Of a DNA stretch of 64,000 bases, positions 36,781 through 45,316 are shown in pieces (within the stretch, counting starts at the first letter, position 1; the number at the start of each line of letters is the position of its first letter). The DNA is from an uncultured Lachnospiraceae bacterium. GTDB taxonomy: Bacteria; Bacillota; Clostridia; Lachnospirales; Lachnospiraceae. The stretch covers positions 1-64,000 of the forward strand of contig CANQRW010000004.1 of NCBI GenBank assembly GCA_947626365.1, given 5' to 3'. A program made the position numbers and the translations under genes. Below the pieces are notes generated by a model, which did not search any database, had not been told where the DNA came from, and was given only the letters and a program-made list of their open reading frames with translations.

Positions 36781-37259
36781 GGGGTAATTAACATCCTTTC
36801 ATCCTGGATCTCTTCCACCAGAACGGTACCGTGATCCTTATATTTCTTCAGCACAAAATGGGTGGCGGTGCTCAGCACGGAATCCAAAGTGGACAGCTTG
36901 CTGGATACGAAAAGGGCCACCTCCTTCATAGTCTTTCCCTCGATAAATACGGTAAAATCATAGGCGCCTGACATCAGATACACCGCGTTCACCTCATTGT
37001 ACTGGTAGATCCGCTCCGCGATCTTGTCGAAGCCCATGCCTCTCTGAGGCGTCACTTTCACTTCGATCAGGGCCGTCACTTTCTCCTGGGTGGTGTTGTC
37101 CCAGTTGATCAGCGTGTGATATCCGCAGATAATATGCTCCTTCTCCATCTGGGCAATCTCATTGGCCACCGCCACCTCGCTCTCTCCCAGCATGACTGCC
37201 AGATCCTTCAGATCAATCCGGCTGTTCTTCTCTATCACTGCCAGAATCTTCTCCCTCAT
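36777..37259 (-). CDS. Lrp/AsnC-family transcriptional regulator
   Basis: A 160-residue regulator with an N-terminal winged HTH (SRIDLKDLAVMLGESEVAVANEIAQMEKEHIICGYHTLINW) and a C-terminal RAM/AsnC ligand-binding domain (EVNAVYLMSGAYDFTVFIEGKTM). The ATG at 37259 follows AAGGAGG; longer upstream readings lack family similarity and an RBS. Confidence 0.9.
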   Translation of the reverse strand: MREKILAVIEKNSRIDLKDLAVMLGESEVAVANEIAQMEKEHIICGYHTLINWDNTTQEKVTALIEVKVTPQRGMGFDKIAERIYQYNEVNAVYLMSGAYDFTVFIEGKTMKEVALFVSSKLSTLDSVLSTATHFVLKKYKDHGTVLVEEIQDERMLITP

Positions 37260-37329
37260 TGTCCATATCCTCCTTCTCACATATCTCTCTGCGTCATTCT
37301 GCCGGAGACAGCTCTTCTCAAAAATGTTT

Positions 37330-37905
37330 TCAAAAACCCTTCTCCGGCAGACGGTACAATTCATCCTCTCTGGGCCGCTCCATAAAGCCCCGGACCTGCC
37401 CGTATACGATCCGGCGGCTGATTCCGGAATCCACTTTTCCGATCGTTCCGGCGGGTATCCCCTGTTCTGCCAGCGCTTCCGCCAGCCGTTCTCCATGATC
37501 GGCGGCAAACAGCATACAGTTCCTGCTGAAAAGCCGGTAGGGATTCAGTTCATAGCGCTCGCAGATCTCTATGGTCCCCTGCTTTACGGGAATCCGCCGC
37601 AAATCCACAGTAAACCCCAGCAGATAAGCTCCCGAGATATTCCAAAGGGCGGTATAAATACCGCCCTCACCTGTCTCTTCCCATTCGGAAGCTCCCAAGC
37701 CTTTCCAGTCGTGGGAATCACTGCTGATAGCCGGACCGTGTTCCTGCTGCATATCTTTTATAAATCTTCCTGAAAACCACCGGGACAATTCTTCAGCCCC
37801 GGAAACGGCGATCTGCCTGGAACCTTCCAGCCCTGCATAGCCTGCCGCCACCAGATCCTGACCCGGTCTCATATATCCCCTGCTTGCCCGCTCAATGCGT
37901 CTCAT
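37330..37905 (-). CDS. AIR-synthase-related protein, C-terminal domain only
   Basis: A 191-residue protein. ELNPYRLFSRNCMLFAADHGERLAEALAEQGIPAGTIGKV resembles the C-terminal domain of AIR synthase / HypE-like proteins (PurM fold). RPGQDLVAAGYAGLEGSRQI resembles a segment before it. The complete two-domain proteins are about 330 residues and have an N-terminal ATP-binding half that is absent. It is either a degenerate or a specialised half-protein. Function unknown. Confidence 0.6.
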   Translation of the reverse strand: MRRIERASRGYMRPGQDLVAAGYAGLEGSRQIAVSGAEELSRWFSGRFIKDMQQEHGPAISSDSHDWKGLGASEWEETGEGGIYTALWNISGAYLLGFTVDLRRIPVKQGTIEICERYELNPYRLFSRNCMLFAADHGERLAEALAEQGIPAGTIGKVDSGISRRIVYGQVRGFMERPREDELYRLPEKGF

Positions 37906-37973
37906 ACATTCTCTTTCCGCTCACGGCATACTGCCTCTTCCATACAGGAGCCCCGTCCTATCCCGTTCCGGCA

Positions 37974-38084
37974 CTAGAAATGCAGGCTTCCCAGCACCAT
38001 GGGCGCTACCATAGCCAGAACCAGCAAAATCACGATAATGGAAGAAACGATTTTCTTCGTTTTCTTATTATTGAAATCAAACAC
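37974..38084 (-). CDS. small 36-residue membrane protein
   Basis: A GTG start at 38084, 8 nt after GAGGTG, gives a basic head (FDFNNKKTKKI) followed by one hydrophobic span of about 22 residues (VSSIIVILLVLAMVAPMVLG) and a stop after SLHF. This pattern, and the head sequence, recur in small conserved Lachnospiraceae proteins that I remember only loosely. It precedes the AIRS-like gene by 68 nt. Function unknown. Confidence 0.65.
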   Translation of the reverse strand: MFDFNNKKTKKIVSSIIVILLVLAMVAPMVLGSLHF

Positions 38085-38294
38085 CGTACATTCACCTCTT
38101 CACTATTCTTCCATACTGGGAGATGATTTTATCCGTCAGTCATGAAATTTCCCTGGGGATAAATGTTCCATCTGCACAGTTAGATTTATTTTATGATATT
38201 TTGTCAATTCATGCAAGACTTCTTTTTGTCTTTTTGCCGCCGTTTTTTCAGCGTTTTTGCCGCCGGCTGTTCTTTTTTGCTTTCTGCGCCGGCT

Positions 38295-40175
38295 TTACCG
38301 GCCAAAACTCTCCGGCACAGCTGCTCCTGCGCCTTTCCATCTCTGCTCATCTATGTCCACAGCCGCGGCATTATGACTCAGGGGGCTGCGGCGCAGATAA
38401 TCAAAAAGCACTGCGGATCCATCTCCCATAACCTCCAGATGGGCCATATTCGCAATCTGTCTGGCATCATATGCCTCATATCCCTGCAGATACCGGGGAC
38501 ATTCTTTCTCTCTGCGGAAAAATTCCCTGATCTTCTGTTTATAGGGGCCCAGATCCCTGGCAAAAAACGGCCTGCTTTTCACATTCTCCCTCAGATACAG
38601 GTCACACATAAGCAGATCGCGGTATCGCTCCTGCCTCCGAATCCGTTCATCCGCCATGCGGTCCGGTCCGTCTGCTTCCTTCTCTCCCATAGGCAGGCTC
38701 TCTTTGTTCCCCGGGCTTTCACACAAGAAACAGTACAGTATCTCATATCTCGCCAGCCTGCTGTGACTGACTCCATTAAGTCCCTGATTCTCATAGAAAT
38801 CCGCCAGAGCCTCAAACATCCGAAACGGAGAAGTCCACTCCCTCCGCATCTCCTTAAGTGTCAGCGCGAACTGTCCGCTGTTGTAATAAACCTCCACCAT
38901 ATTCTCTGCGGCCTTCAGCCTGAGAATATCTTCATAACTGAGCCATCTGGTAGCCAGCACTTCATAAGGCGGTTCATCATGGAAGACGGTTCCATATTCC
39001 GCGGTCATCTCCGCCATGTAGGAGCCTTTCAGAATCTTCAGAAATCCCAGCTGCAGCTGGTCCGGTTCCATATCATACACTTCATCGAAGGACTGACAAA
39101 ACCGCTCCAGGTTCTCATAAGGCAGTCCCGCAATCAGATCCAGATGCTGATGGACATTGCCAAAGGATTTTATCCTGCCCACCGTCTCCCTCAGCCGTCC
39201 CAGATCCATGGTACGGCGAATCTCCCGAATCGCAGGTTCATAGGTGGTCTGCACCCCAATCTCCAGCTGAATCAGCCCCGGCCGCATCTGCCTTATCACC
39301 GCCAGCTGTTCTTCATCGATCAGATCAGCAGATATCTCAAAATGAAAATTGGTCACGCCGTTATCATGTTCCAGCAAATATTTCCAGACTGCCAGGGCAT
39401 GACTGCGGCTGCAGTTAAACGTCCGGTCCACGAATTTTACCTGAGGAACACCTTTCTTCAGAAAAAAATTCAGTTCCTCCTTCACCAGCCCCAGGCTTCG
39501 GAAACGCACCGTCTTGTCGATGGATGACAGACAATAACTGCACCGGAATGGGCAGCCCCTGCTGCTCTCATAATAGATGATCCGGTGTTCAAAATCCTCC
39601 GTCTTCTCATAGGGAAATGGAATCTCGTCCAAATTCAGAAGTTCTGCCGGACCGGTCGTCACTATCTCTCCGGAAGAAGCGCGAAAGAAAATCCCTAAAA
39701 TCCGCTCCAGCTGTTCCTCCGGCAGAACCGCTCTGCTTTTTCTTTCTGCAGTATATAACGAGGCTGCTGCCGCAGACTCTTCATACGCTTTTACCAGCCG
39801 GACAAAGGTTTTCTCGCCCTCTCCCGCCATGATTCCCGTCACCGCCGGTTCTTCCGCCAAAAGCCGTTCTCCGTCGTAGGACACTTCCGGACCGCCCAGC
39901 CAGACGTCCGTATCCGGCAGAATTTTCTTCAAATTCCGGATTATCCGCCGGATGTAAACAATATTCCAGATATAGCAGGAAAACCCGACCACATCCGGCC
40001 TCCGCAGAAAGATATCCCTCAGAATCTCATCCGGCTGCTGATTAATGGTGTACTCGCCGATCTGAATTTCAGCCGCGCTGTCGCTCAGATATTTCTCCGC
40101 GTAAGCTTTCAGGCTGTACACACCCAGGTTGGAATGAATATATTTGGCATTGACTGCCGCCAGCAAAAATCTCAT
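38295..40175 (-). CDS. B12-binding-domain radical SAM protein (DUF4080 type)
   Basis: A 626-residue radical SAM enzyme. Residues 1-140 form a cobalamin-binding-like domain (VNAKYIHSNLGVYSLKAYAE, VVGFSCYIWNIVYIRRI, WLGGPEVSYDGERLL). The iron-sulfur motif is GCPFRCSYCLSS (CxxxCxxC), and the C-terminal 200 residues match the DUF4080 tail. The start is 3 nt after the dCMP-deaminase stop. The product is unknown; such proteins are often methyl- or thio-transferases. Confidence 0.87.
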   Translation of the reverse strand: MRFLLAAVNAKYIHSNLGVYSLKAYAEKYLSDSAAEIQIGEYTINQQPDEILRDIFLRRPDVVGFSCYIWNIVYIRRIIRNLKKILPDTDVWLGGPEVSYDGERLLAEEPAVTGIMAGEGEKTFVRLVKAYEESAAAASLYTAERKSRAVLPEEQLERILGIFFRASSGEIVTTGPAELLNLDEIPFPYEKTEDFEHRIIYYESSRGCPFRCSYCLSSIDKTVRFRSLGLVKEELNFFLKKGVPQVKFVDRTFNCSRSHALAVWKYLLEHDNGVTNFHFEISADLIDEEQLAVIRQMRPGLIQLEIGVQTTYEPAIREIRRTMDLGRLRETVGRIKSFGNVHQHLDLIAGLPYENLERFCQSFDEVYDMEPDQLQLGFLKILKGSYMAEMTAEYGTVFHDEPPYEVLATRWLSYEDILRLKAAENMVEVYYNSGQFALTLKEMRREWTSPFRMFEALADFYENQGLNGVSHSRLARYEILYCFLCESPGNKESLPMGEKEADGPDRMADERIRRQERYRDLLMCDLYLRENVKSRPFFARDLGPYKQKIREFFRREKECPRYLQGYEAYDARQIANMAHLEVMGDGSAVLFDYLRRSPLSHNAAAVDIDEQRWKGAGAAVPESFGR

Positions 40176-40178
40176 AGC

Positions 40179-40679
40179 TTAAACCTGAATCTTCATCATC
40201 CGTCCGGTCGCATTGTAGGGATAATAGCGGACTCCCGCCGCGTCAAACATCCTCTTGGAGGCCCGGTTGCCCGGCGTTCCGTTATATTTGTCATCTGCAT
40301 AGATAACCGTCTTGATTCCGGCCTGAATGATGGCCTTGGCGCATTCATTGCAGGGGAACAGGGTCACATACAGCTTGCTCCCTTCCAGGCTGCCGCCCCG
40401 ATAGTTAAGAATGGCGTTCAGCTCGCTGTGGGCTACATAGACGTATTTGGCGTTATAGGGATCCTCGTCCGCATTTTCCCGGTTCCAGGGGAATTCATCA
40501 TCAGAACAGCCTATGGGAAGCCCATTGTATCCCATGGACATGATCTTGTTGTCGGCGCTGACGATACAGCAGCCTACCTGCGTATTGGGATCCTTGGAAC
40601 GCATGCCGGAAAGCTCCGCCACTCCCATGAAATATTCATCCCATGAAATGTAATCATTTCTCTTCTTACCGTCTTCCAT
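40179..40679 (-). CDS. dCMP/deoxycytidylate deaminase (ComEB type)
   Basis: A 166-residue zinc enzyme feeding dUMP to thymidylate synthesis. HSELNAIL gives the zinc His and catalytic Glu, and PCNECAKAI gives the two Cys ligands. The ATG at 40679 follows GGAGGAAGAG. It overlaps the tsaC end by 14 nt. Confidence 0.9.
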   Translation of the reverse strand: MEDGKKRNDYISWDEYFMGVAELSGMRSKDPNTQVGCCIVSADNKIMSMGYNGLPIGCSDDEFPWNRENADEDPYNAKYVYVAHSELNAILNYRGGSLEGSKLYVTLFPCNECAKAIIQAGIKTVIYADDKYNGTPGNRASKRMFDAAGVRYYPYNATGRMMKIQV

Positions 40680-41838
40680 GCTGCTCTTCCTCCTCACTTG
40701 CGTATATCACATGATATCCGGCCGCCTTCGTCAGCCGGTTCATAATCGCCTGGCCCAGATGATCTCTGGCGAAACTTTCAGAATAGATATAATCTGTCTC
40801 CAGATCGTCAAATTCCCGCAGCACCGCAAACAGGCTGTGGGCGATGGTCTCCTGCCTCCCCCGGGTTCCCAGACTGCGGACAATTCCCTCCGGATACCGG
40901 TTCTTTGTCTCATCCGTACAGATAATGCCCACCCGGTACCCCTGGGACAGCTTCTCCTGAACCAACTGATTGATCCGGCAGATCACCGCCTCGCTGACCG
41001 GTTCCGCTGCAGACTCCGGCGCAGCCAATTCTGCCGCATACCGGCCCTGATCCATACGCACGGTCCTGCCGCCGGCTTCGTTTTTCCGTGCTTCCACCAG
41101 CACCAGTTCCGCCTTCGGAGCATAATGGCGGTACTTCATTCCGGGCGCTTTCGGCTTCACATCTGCCGCCATCGGTCCTGTGATCGCCGGATCGATATCC
41201 ACCCGACCGACGGTTTCCCGCAGCATCTCCATAGTGACGGCTCCCGGCCGCAGAAGAACCGGCACACCTCCCGTCACGTCCACAATCGTAGACTCCACAC
41301 CGATTCCCACTGGACCACTGTCCAGAATCATCTCGATCCTGCCGTCCATGTCCTGAAACACATGCTCCGCCGTGGTGGGACTGGGTCTCCCGGACCGGTT
41401 GGCGCTGGGCGCCGCTATGGGAAGTCCCGTCAGGGCAATCAACCGGCTGGCCGCCGGATCACTTGGCATGCGCACCGCCACCGTATCCAGTCCGCCTGTG
41501 GTTCCATAAGGCACAATCTCACTTTTAGGAAATATCATAGTCAAAGGTCCCGGCCAGAATGCTTTCATCAGTTTTCCGGCTGCTTCCGGCACCGCCTGAA
41601 CCAACGGTACGATTTCCTCCGTTGAAGAAATATGGAGAATCAGCGGGTTGTCTGACGGCCGTCCCTTGGCCGCGTAAATCTTCCGGGCCGCTTCCTCATC
41701 AAGCCCATTGGCCCCCAGGCCGTAGACCGTCTCCGTCGGGAACGCCACCAGACCGCCTGCACGGAGAATCTGTGCCGCCTCGGCCAGCAGCCGGTCGTCT
41801 ATCTTACAGTTGTCTATCTTTATTACTTTTGTGAACAT
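40666..41838 (-). CDS. tsaC: L-threonylcarbamoyladenylate synthase (Sua5/YrdC)
   Basis: A 390-residue enzyme for the t6A modification of ANN-decoding tRNAs. The N-terminal YrdC domain (GGLVAFPTETVYGLGANGLDEEAARKIYAAKGRPSDNPLILH) binds ATP and threonine. A Sua5-type C-terminal domain of about 140 residues follows. The start at 41838 matches the family; upstream in-frame residues are not conserved. Divergent from cwlD. Confidence 0.93.
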   Translation of the reverse strand: MFTKVIKIDNCKIDDRLLAEAAQILRAGGLVAFPTETVYGLGANGLDEEAARKIYAAKGRPSDNPLILHISSTEEIVPLVQAVPEAAGKLMKAFWPGPLTMIFPKSEIVPYGTTGGLDTVAVRMPSDPAASRLIALTGLPIAAPSANRSGRPSPTTAEHVFQDMDGRIEMILDSGPVGIGVESTIVDVTGGVPVLLRPGAVTMEMLRETVGRVDIDPAITGPMAADVKPKAPGMKYRHYAPKAELVLVEARKNEAGGRTVRMDQGRYAAELAAPESAAEPVSEAVICRINQLVQEKLSQGYRVGIICTDETKNRYPEGIVRSLGTRGRQETIAHSLFAVLREFDDLETDYIYSESFARDHLGQAIMNRLTKAAGYHVIYASEEEEQHGRR

Positions 41839-42084
41839 ATGAATCAAAATCCTTTTTCCAATATAGCCTCCGCAGCACGCCGGATATCCGGCCGCCGGGA
41901 AATCCATCCTGTCCTGACACAAAATAATATCTCACAACATTATACTTCCCACAGAAAAACTGCGCAAGTCCCCTCTGCGAAATTGCAAAGCCTAAATTAC
42001 CTAAACTGCAAAACTTCACAACGATACTTCTATCACCGGGGCCGATGGAATAAGCTGATACAAAGACTGTCTCTGAGGTCTTAC

Positions 42085-42852
42085 GTGAAATCCGACTTCC
42101 CTTCCAATGCCGCAATTCGTGCCGTTGAGATTGCCATGGCAATCCTCCTGCTGTTTCTCGTCTTCAGTCTGTCCCGACAGGCCGCTGCTATTACGGCAGG
42201 CTCCAAAGACAGTTCTGTCTCCACGCAGCCACGCCCTTTCTCCAATTCTCCGCAGACGTCCTCTCAAAAACCTGTCGTCGTCCTGGATAGCGGCCACGGG
42301 GGGTTCGACCCTGGCAAGATCTCCGAATCCGGAACGCTTGAAAAAGACATCAACCTGCAGATTGCACTGCGTGTAAAGCAATATCTGGAAGCCGCCGGCG
42401 CAGATGTCGTCATGACCCGGGATTCGGACGTGGGACTCTATGCCCCCAGCGACAACAACAAAAAAATCGCTGACATGCGAAACCGCTGTCAGCTGATCAA
42501 CGATGCAAAACCTGCCCTGGTAGTCAGTATCCACCAAAACAGCTATCATGAAGAATCCGTAGATGGGGCTCAGGTCTTCTATTATCAGGATTCAGAGAAC
42601 GGAAAGCGCCTGGCTGAGATTCTTCAGAAACGCTTTGATTATGTCCTGGGTGAAGCCAACACCCGCACCGCCCGCGCCAATGACAGCTACTATCTGCTGC
42701 TCCACGTCAAAAGCCCCATTGTCATCGTGGAGTGCGGATTTCTGAGCAACCGGGAAGAAGCGGCGCTTCTGAATACCGAAGACTATCAGGACAAAGTCGC
42801 GTGGACCATCCACATGGGAATCATGGAATATCTGAATACCCGGCAGCAGTAA
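42085..42852 (+). CDS. cwlD: N-acetylmuramoyl-L-alanine amidase CwlD
   Basis: A 255-residue amidase_3 protein. One N-terminal membrane span (about 17-34) precedes the catalytic domain: VVVLDSGHGGFDPGK (zinc His), EKDINLQIALRVKQYL, VVSIHQNS (second His), and VIVECGFLSNREE (Glu). The phrase GHGGFDPGK and the size are typical of CwlD, which makes muramic-delta-lactam in spore cortex. The GTG at 42085 follows GAGGT; longer readings have no RBS. Its end overlaps the zeta-type gene by 32 nt. Confidence 0.85.
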   Translation: MKSDFPSNAAIRAVEIAMAILLLFLVFSLSRQAAAITAGSKDSSVSTQPRPFSNSPQTSSQKPVVVLDSGHGGFDPGKISESGTLEKDINLQIALRVKQYLEAAGADVVMTRDSDVGLYAPSDNNKKIADMRNRCQLINDAKPALVVSIHQNSYHEESVDGAQVFYYQDSENGKRLAEILQKRFDYVLGEANTRTARANDSYYLLLHVKSPIVIVECGFLSNREEAALLNTEDYQDKVAWTIHMGIMEYLNTRQQ

Positions 42853-43510
42853 CTTCCTTGCCAAGCTGGCCGGCTGCGTTGTCTAGGGTCAGTTCTGCCG
42901 CATTCACAGATTTAGCAGCGGGATGTCTGTTATAAGCATTCGGCCATCCTGAGATTCTCAGCAGCCCGCTGCACCATTGAGGAACATCTTCTGCACAATC
43001 CTTGAGTTCTCCCTGAATAAATGACGCTATTTTCCTAAACGAGACCGTATTGTCATATAACTTCACCCGATCACACTTAGGGATTATCTGTTTTAGATTT
43101 TTCAGCGATTCCGTATATCTTTTTTCGATGTCAGCCGGTAAGATCCCATGCCCGCCGTCCCTCACACGTTGTTCTACTCTGCTCTTCGCCAAATCTGCCG
43201 AAGCCAACCCCACATAATATAATTCTATGTCATATCCCAATTCTTTTGCCCGCTCTATATTCTTCAGAATACTACGCCCGCATAAAGTTGTTTCCTGATT
43301 GAATGATATTCCCTCGTCCAGATATTTTTTAATCAACGAAACTGCTATTTTCCCAGCCCGAAATACATCTGCGCTATTTTTCCATGAACCGAATGTCCGC
43401 ACAATCTCATCCATGTTGACCCGCGGCAGATTTTGATATTCGCTGTTTGCCTGATATAAGGTTGTCTTGCCCGCGCCGTTAACTCCGGCAAAAATAAGAT
43501 ACTTCTTCAC
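42821..43510 (-). CDS. zeta-toxin-like P-loop kinase
   Basis: A 229-residue protein with Walker A GVNGAGKTT (9-17), RVNMDEIV (Mg/substrate Asp), a QETTLCGRSI segment, and the R-x-x-x-R lid of KSRVEQRVRDGGHGI. The arrangement fits zeta toxins/UDP-GlcNAc kinases. It starts 2 nt after a small acidic gene, the presumed antitoxin. The last 50 residues (from PQWCSGLL) do not look family-like. Codon use is more AT-rich than the neighbours, suggesting transfer. Confidence 0.75.
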   Translation of the reverse strand: MKKYLIFAGVNGAGKTTLYQANSEYQNLPRVNMDEIVRTFGSWKNSADVFRAGKIAVSLIKKYLDEGISFNQETTLCGRSILKNIERAKELGYDIELYYVGLASADLAKSRVEQRVRDGGHGILPADIEKRYTESLKNLKQIIPKCDRVKLYDNTVSFRKIASFIQGELKDCAEDVPQWCSGLLRISGWPNAYNRHPAAKSVNAAELTLDNAAGQLGKEVTAAGYSDIP

Positions 43511-43512
43511 AC

Positions 43513-43731
43513 CTAAAATCTCTTTTCCGCCACAACCTTTTTTTGTCTTTGCTGCAAAACGTAATCCGTCAATATACGGATAAATCCTTTCTCTTCCATA
43601 CTTTCCGCCTGAATAACTAAATCATCCGCTTCATCGATACCGATACCCTTACAAATCTCATATAGCTCATGTACAAGTTCTTTCTTTGACACTTTAATAC
43701 AACCTTTCTTCAGATAAATGGTCTGCCGCAT
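43513..43731 (-). CDS. putative antitoxin of the zeta-type module
   Basis: A 72-residue protein (start uncertain: ATG at 43731, or GTG at 43692 after AAAGG giving 59 residues). It is helical and charged (KKELVHELYEICKGIGIDEADDLVIQAE). It ends 2 nt before the toxin start. Small acidic partners in this position are typical antitoxins; no sequence family is claimed. Confidence 0.6.
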   Translation of the reverse strand: MRQTIYLKKGCIKVSKKELVHELYEICKGIGIDEADDLVIQAESMEEKGFIRILTDYVLQQRQKKVVAEKRF

Positions 43732-43878
43732 AAAAGCAATTCACATTCCATACATTTCTGTATTTTAGTATAACGAAATCAAACGCATTATGCAAGCGGC
43801 ACATCTATGCTCCAGTGCCATTTTTAAGCCTGCAAACGGACGCTTCTGTCTGTTACAGCCTCCTGATCCTGCGCCTTC

Positions 43879-45303
43879 CTATCTCTGGAATACATTGTAA
43901 TCACACACCGCATCCTCAATAATCTCATCCAGATACATACTCAGAATGTCGGTCCGGCTGTATTGCTGCCAAAGCCCTCTGGCCGGGGCATTCTCGCTCC
44001 AGTCCAGAATCTCCTGGGCCTTTCCGGCTACAGAATAGATATTCATAATGGAGTAATACTCCGCCATCAGCCGCCGCTCCTCCTGCGTCAGCTCTTTCGT
44101 GGCCAGGCTGTTGTATGCCTTATCATAGTATACGCTCTGAAGAAGAGAATCCGCGTACGTGGCAAAATCCTGAAGATTCACATCCGGATCATTTTTTCTC
44201 TGGGCCCAGGCCGACACATCCACCTTCTCCGTGTGGTAATCAAAGGCATCTCGTCCGAAATACTTCAACACCCCGTACTGGCAGGGAGAGATTGACAGCG
44301 CGCTGGTGACAATCTCCTGAATATCATAATCCTCCGATTCCCTGTAATGCTGCACATGAAGATGACCGCTCAAAAACAGTCCCACATCCCAGTCGGCCAG
44401 CAGTTCCTCCAGCTGTTCCGCGTGTTCTATGGTACAGTTCTCCTCATACACCCTGCTTTCATCCAGCAGGTTATGATGAGCCACCGCGATCACATTGCGG
44501 TTATCCGACCAGGCCGTCTCCAGCCACTCCTCCATCCACTCGTAAGTGCCGGTTCGAATCATGCCGCCGACCTGAGCTTCATCCTCATACTGGCAGCTGT
44601 CCAGCATAAAAACCCAGGTTCCATCCGAAAGCTCATAGACATAGCTTAAGGAATCCGGATCTCTGCTGACCGCCTCATCATAGCCGTAAGCGGCATAGAC
44701 CGAGGCAAACAGCTCCGGCGTCGTAATCTCGGCAGGCATCACGGAAGTATTCTGGTATCTGGCTGCGTTGTGATTATTAATATCATGATTCCCGGGAATC
44801 ACGATCACATCAATATCCGCATTCTCCACGCGGGCAAGCTTCTGCGCAAGGGCTTCGTGGCTGAACAGCTCGCCGTTCAGAGACAAATCCCCCATCAATA
44901 TCAACACCTGAGGATTTCTCTCAATCACCTCGTCCAGGAACGCATCGGTGATCTCCCAAATATAGGAAACCACCTTGCCGTCGCCGTTATGCTCCATCGT
45001 CTCAAAAGAAATCCCAAAATCCGTCAGTTCCTTTGCCAGATAATGAATGTCCGTAGCGACAATGATCTCGGGGTTGCTGGCAGTCTCCTCCTGAGACGGA
45101 AGTTCCAGGGATTCGATTGTCATATCGTCGGGCCTGAATTCGTGGACGCCGGGGCCTTCCGAGGTCTCTTCTTCCTCGCTGGGATTCACCTGCACGATCT
45201 CCGGTCCTGCCTCCTCCTCCGCGGTACTCTGATGGTAATACGCGGAGCATCCTCCAAGTGCCAGAACTGCTGCTAACAGAAAAACGACTACTTTCGTTCT
45301 CAT
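43879..45303 (-). CDS. calcineurin-like metallophosphoesterase lipoprotein
   Basis: A 474-residue surface lipoprotein. The lipobox LGGC follows a hydrophobic signal. The metal motifs are IVATDIHY, LMGDLSLNGE, IPGNHDINN, AVAHHNLL and SGHLHVQHY. The start at 45303 lies after AAAGGACG. An acidic linker separates the lipid anchor from the catalytic domain. It follows the GH18 gene by about 13 nt and is probably cotranscribed. Substrate unknown. Confidence 0.87.
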   Translation of the reverse strand: MRTKVVVFLLAAVLALGGCSAYYHQSTAEEEAGPEIVQVNPSEEEETSEGPGVHEFRPDDMTIESLELPSQEETASNPEIIVATDIHYLAKELTDFGISFETMEHNGDGKVVSYIWEITDAFLDEVIERNPQVLILMGDLSLNGELFSHEALAQKLARVENADIDVIVIPGNHDINNHNAARYQNTSVMPAEITTPELFASVYAAYGYDEAVSRDPDSLSYVYELSDGTWVFMLDSCQYEDEAQVGGMIRTGTYEWMEEWLETAWSDNRNVIAVAHHNLLDESRVYEENCTIEHAEQLEELLADWDVGLFLSGHLHVQHYRESEDYDIQEIVTSALSISPCQYGVLKYFGRDAFDYHTEKVDVSAWAQRKNDPDVNLQDFATYADSLLQSVYYDKAYNSLATKELTQEERRLMAEYYSIMNIYSVAGKAQEILDWSENAPARGLWQQYSRTDILSMYLDEIIEDAVCDYNVFQR

Positions 45304-45316
45304 ATTATCACGTCCT

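Noticed and set aside
41839-42084. 82-codon N-terminal extension of cwlD
   Set aside because: No RBS, AT-rich and not conserved in amidases; the GTG at 42085 has GAGGT at the right distance and starts just before the membrane span.
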